45,624 nucleotides of DNA from NCBI GenBank assembly GCA_947451115.1, contig CANFXV010000017.1:1-45624 (forward strand). The letters are read 5' to 3'. How positions within the stretch are numbered: the first letter of the stretch is position 1; each line of letters begins with the position of its first letter. This DNA is from Bacteroidota bacterium (lineage in GTDB: Bacteria; Bacteroidota; Bacteroidia; Chitinophagales; Chitinophagaceae). This document shows, one piece after another, positions 42,959 to 45,624 of the stretch. The notes under the pieces were generated by a model, which was not told the DNA's origin, did not search any database, and saw only the letters and a program-made list of their open reading frames with translations. The translations under genes were made by a program, and so were the position numbers.

Positions 42959-43561
42959 CTACAACAAACTTAGTTGTGCTGGTAGTATTTTGAAACTTTT
43001 TCGATGTTCGAAACATAAACCATATTGGGCGATGGCCGCGCGGTGCGCGGCAGTCCCGTATCCTTTATTTTTATCCCAACCATACTGCGGATATTGCTTA
43101 TGTAATTTTTGCATCCAACTATCCCGCGCCGTTTTAGCTAGGATACTGGCTGCGGCTATATTGGCATATAGCCCATCGCCCTTAATGATTGTCTGATGAG
43201 GAATTTTTTTATAGGCATAAAACCTATTCCCGTCTACCGCAATAAATTTTGCTTTTGGTTTTAATTGGTCCAATGACAAGTGCATGCATTTAATAGCGGC
43301 CTTTAAAATATTGGAGGCGTCAATCTCTTTAGCCGTTTGCTTTGCCACAGCCCATGCTATGGCTGCCTCTTTAATAATAGGCACCAATTCTTCTCTTTGT
43401 TTTTCAGTAAGCTGTTTGCTATCGTTGAGCATGGGGTGATAAAAATCCTTAGGCAAAATGACTGCCGCTGCAAATACAGGTCCTGCATAACAACCACGGC
43501 CCGCCTCATCGCAGCCGGCTTCTAATAATAAGTCTTGATATTGATTCAGTAGTTTTGGCAA
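42959..43561 (-). CDS. rnhB: Ribonuclease HII, TTG start
   Basis: 200-residue RNase HII that removes ribonucleotides and RNA primers from DNA-RNA hybrids. Active-site motif EAGCDEAGRGCYAGPV (Asp-Glu at about 19-20), then NDSKQLTEKQRE, and the later Asp of VDGNRF and TARDSW. There is no ATG between the in-frame TAA just upstream and the catalytic DEAGRG, so the protein must start at a non-ATG codon; TTG at 43561 gives the normal 18-residue lead-in. Confidence 0.93.
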   Translation of the reverse strand: MPKLLNQYQDLLLEAGCDEAGRGCYAGPVFAAAVILPKDFYHPMLNDSKQLTEKQREELVPIIKEAAIAWAVAKQTAKEIDASNILKAAIKCMHLSLDQLKPKAKFIAVDGNRFYAYKKIPHQTIIKGDGLYANIAAASILAKTARDSWMQKLHKQYPQYGWDKNKGYGTAAHRAAIAQYGLCFEHRKSFKILPAQLSLL

Positions 43562-43689
43562 TTGTTATTTTATGAAGGGTAATCTTTTTTTGGAATGATT
43601 GTTCAGTTTTGCTTTAAAGTATTGCTGTAAAATTGAAACATATTGAGCAGAAACCAAAATCAATCTGTACGCCTTGTTCCTTTACTTTG

Positions 43690-43697
43690 TACCTTTG
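43690..43697 (+). promoter_or_regulatory. -7 promoter box upstream of heme A synthase
   Basis: TACCTTTG matches TAnnTTTG and ends 17 bases before the GTG at 43715. A transcript from about 43702 supports GTG 43715 (or TTG 43721) as the start and excludes anything further upstream. Confidence 0.45.
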
Positions 43698-43714
43698 TAG
43701 CCTAAATCAAAGCC

Positions 43715-44788
43715 GTGGATTTGAACGATCATAAATCAAAAAAAGTAGCCAATTGGTTATTAATAGGGGTGATCATGACCGTGGTTCAAATTGCCTTAGG
43801 CGGCATTACCAGGTTAACAGGTTCTGGCCTTTCTATCACCGAGTGGGATGTAGTCACAGGGTCCTTACCTCCTATGAGCGAAAGCGCATGGCAAATCTTA
43901 TTTGAGAAGTATAAAACCACGCCTCAATTTCAATTACTGAATTTTGATTTTACCATTAGTAATTTCAAGTTTATCTTTTTTTGGGAATGGTTTCACCGTT
44001 TATGGGCCCGAAGTATTGGTTTGGTATTTGCATTTGGTTTTATTTATTTTTTAGTGAAAAAATATTTCCAACCTAAAATGGTTAAGCCTTTATTGGTTTT
44101 GTTTTTATTAGGTGCTCTGCAAGGAGCCATTGGTTGGATTATGGTAGCCAGTGGTTTAGAAGGTGATGCTGTTTATGTAAAGCCAACGCGCTTAGCGCTT
44201 CACTTTATTTTTGCTTTAGGATTACTTTGTTATACTTATTGGTTTGCCTTATCGCTAACAGTACAACCTATTCATCGTAATAGTGGTAATGACGATGCAA
44301 GTAATAAAATAACTACCATTCGAAATTTTGCTTGGGTAATTTTATTTGTTTTATTTTTTCAATTAATATATGGGGCATTAATGGCAGGCCATAAAGCCGC
44401 TAATGTAGCAAGTACTTGGCCCACTATTAATGGAGAATGGATGCCTTCGAGTTTAATACAGGGTTCTAGTTTTTTCTTGAATGCCATTAACAATACTATT
44501 TGGATTCATTTTGTACATAGAGGACTAGCTTATCTATTATTAGTGCTCATTATAGTTTGGAGCCTGCGTTTATTAAAATTACAAGGCAACCCATTTTGGG
44601 TGCGTGCTAGAATTGCCCCTGTTTTGTTGGTGTTCATACAAGTTCTTTTAGGTATTTTTACAGTGTTATCCAGTGTACATATCATTCCGGGTGTTTGGGC
44701 TGGCTTTGAATGGTTGGCGCAATTGCATCAACTGGTGGGAATGCTTTTATTATTGTCGGTCATAAATATATTGTACGCTACTAAATAA
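43715..44788 (+). CDS. ctaA: Heme A synthase (COX15/CtaA), GTG start
   Basis: 357-residue membrane enzyme that oxidises the C8 methyl of heme O to give heme A for the oxidase at 1.7-7.5 kb. Eight helices in two four-helix halves; heme-ligand His residues in EWFHRLWAR, ALHFIFALG, HFVHRGLAY and AQLHQLVGM; the conserved Glu in GLSITEWDVVTGSLPP. The product starts with GTG (MDLNDHKSKK), as no ATG precedes the first helix. pdxH follows after 7 bases. It is far from ctaB and the cox genes. Confidence 0.94.
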   Translation: MDLNDHKSKKVANWLLIGVIMTVVQIALGGITRLTGSGLSITEWDVVTGSLPPMSESAWQILFEKYKTTPQFQLLNFDFTISNFKFIFFWEWFHRLWARSIGLVFAFGFIYFLVKKYFQPKMVKPLLVLFLLGALQGAIGWIMVASGLEGDAVYVKPTRLALHFIFALGLLCYTYWFALSLTVQPIHRNSGNDDASNKITTIRNFAWVILFVLFFQLIYGALMAGHKAANVASTWPTINGEWMPSSLIQGSSFFLNAINNTIWIHFVHRGLAYLLLVLIIVWSLRLLKLQGNPFWVRARIAPVLLVFIQVLLGIFTVLSSVHIIPGVWAGFEWLAQLHQLVGMLLLLSVINILYATK

Positions 44789-44795
44789 TTAATGT

Positions 44796-45437
44796 ATGCA
44801 AAAAGATATTGCTTCTATACGCCGTGATTATCAAATGGCTTCCTTAGATGAAGCTGCTAGTGCTGCCAATCCCATGGATCAGTTTACACATTGGTGGGAG
44901 GAGGCTATGACTAGCAATATAGATGAAGTGAATGCCTTTGTACTTTCCACTGTTGATGCTAAACGCGCTCCTGCGTCGCGCGTAGTATTGCTCAAAGGCT
45001 ACACCCCCGAAGGTTTTATTTTCTTTACCAACTACGATAGCGATAAAGGCAAAGAGGTAGCGGCTAACCCTAATGTAGCTATGAATTTTTTCTGGAAAGA
45101 ATTAGAGCGTCAAGTGCGCATTACAGGTACCATTAAAAAAATTAGTGCAGAAGACAGTGCTGAATATTTTCATTCACGACCCTTGGGAAGTCAAGTAGGG
45201 GCTTGGTCTTCACCACAAAGTCAGGTAATTCCGAATAGAGAATTTCTTGAAAAAAGTTTTGCAGATAATACAGAGAAATATAAAGAGGGTATAGTGCCCT
45301 TACCTCCACATTGGGGTGGTTATATCGTACATCCAACGCAGGTTGAATTTTGGCAAGGCCGCAGTTCACGCTTGCACGATCGTATTCGTTATAGTTTTGA
45401 AAACCATCAATGGACTAAAGTAAGGTTAGCGCCTTAG
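44796..45437 (+). CDS. pdxH: Pyridoxamine 5'-phosphate oxidase
   Basis: 213-residue FMN enzyme that converts pyridoxine or pyridoxamine 5'-phosphate to pyridoxal 5'-phosphate. Typical motifs: IRRDYQMASLDEA at the N-terminus, NAFVLSTVDAKRAPASRVVLLKG, FFTNYDSDKGKEVAANP, ERQVRITG, FHSRPLGSQVGAWSSPQS, and the C-terminal VEFWQGRSSRLHDRIRY. Length is normal for the family. It is likely co-transcribed with ctaA (7-base gap), though the two functions are unrelated. Confidence 0.96.
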   Translation: MQKDIASIRRDYQMASLDEAASAANPMDQFTHWWEEAMTSNIDEVNAFVLSTVDAKRAPASRVVLLKGYTPEGFIFFTNYDSDKGKEVAANPNVAMNFFWKELERQVRITGTIKKISAEDSAEYFHSRPLGSQVGAWSSPQSQVIPNREFLEKSFADNTEKYKEGIVPLPPHWGGYIVHPTQVEFWQGRSSRLHDRIRYSFENHQWTKVRLAP

Positions 45438-45456
45438 GTTATTACAACTTTAGTAC

Positions 45457-45624
45457 TTAGACATTGTCTCCTTTCATAAAGCCAATTCTAGTTCTATTAT
45501 CCCATTTATTTTTTGCAACTGTTTCATCCATTATATTTTCAATGGCATCATATATTTGATTCAATTGTGCATCGTAGCCACTTAATCTATCTTTTATAAG
45601 ATCAAGCTGTAGTTTAAAATCAGA
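45457..45624 (-). CDS. C-terminal fragment of a probable ORF6N-domain protein (partial)
   Basis: A minus-strand frame open at the right edge, with stop TAA at 45459-45457. The 55 visible residues are mostly helical and charged (QLDLIKDRLSGYDAQLNQIY, then KWDNRTRIGFMKGDNV). A long helix followed by a short basic RIGF ending is what I recall from the C-termini of ORF6N-domain proteins, which are phage-associated DNA-binding proteins widespread in Bacteroidota. The diagnostic N-terminal domain lies outside the window, so the call is tentative. Confidence 0.45.
   Translation of the reverse strand, partial: SDFKLQLDLIKDRLSGYDAQLNQIYDAIENIMDETVAKNKWDNRTRIGFMKGDNV

Noticed and set aside
1..45624. 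CRISPR array, insertion sequence or prophage
   Set aside because: No regularly spaced repeats, transposase, integrase or terminal inverted repeats were seen; only the truncated frame at the right edge hints at phage-associated genes.

Overview
The window looks like a chromosomal segment of a Bacteroidota bacterium, most likely family Chitinophagaceae. The pointers are an AT-rich genome, an alternative complex III plus aa3-type oxidase locus in Bacteroidota order, families common in that phylum (DUF5522, DUF6515-like, DUF2490), and several upstream boxes matching the Bacteroidota -7 consensus TAnnTTTG. The family-level call is an inference from gene content; no marker phylogeny was possible. 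No transposase, integrase, CRISPR array or rRNA was seen.

Layout. 1-9024 is a respiratory block: the end of alternative complex III (actE partial, actF), cytochrome c oxidase subunits II and I, heme O synthase, two subunit III-type proteins, subunit IV, a SCO copper chaperone and a DUF420 protein. Heme A synthase lies apart at 43.7 kb. 9040-11391 (minus strand) holds an alkyltransferase-like protein, DUF5522, TrmB and a glycosyltransferase. 11580-14744 holds two glycine-rich exported proteins and a BamA/TamA-type outer-membrane barrel whose signal peptide can only be encoded if translation starts at ATC or ATT. 14897-17016 is a sugar MFS transporter with a ROK kinase.

17011-26701 is an envelope carbohydrate-oxidation locus: a Gfo/Idh/MocA oxidoreductase and a DUF1080 protein on the minus strand; divergently a gluconate-dehydrogenase-type subunit 3, a GMC flavoprotein, a DUF2490 protein, a very large propeller/HEAT/cytochrome c protein and a ThuA protein. 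26786-26949 (minus) is a possible structured RNA with a tRNA-like T arm and acceptor helix. 27100-30484 encodes an Lrp/AsnC regulator and a two-subunit molybdenum hydroxylase. 30595-32871 is an acyl-CoA dehydrogenase with a MarR regulator.

33015-39131 (minus) is a six-gene operon with all five enzymes expected for non-phosphorylating L-fucose breakdown to pyruvate and lactate, ending in an unusual fusion of a cytidylyltransferase-like domain and a GHMP-kinase-like domain. The putative L-fucose dehydrogenase has Asn where the family's catalytic Lys should be. From 39230 onward are a membrane glycosyltransferase, an orphan 2-oxoacid:ferredoxin oxidoreductase beta subunit, a LuxR-type regulator, a threonylcarbamoyl-AMP synthase, RNase HII (TTG start), heme A synthase (GTG start), PdxH, and the tail of a probable ORF6N-domain gene cut by the right edge.

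The least explained items are the fusion enzyme and Asn-for-Lys dehydrogenase in the fucose operon, the tRNA-like RNA candidate, the ATC/ATT start, and the sugar-oxidation locus with its giant cytochrome.
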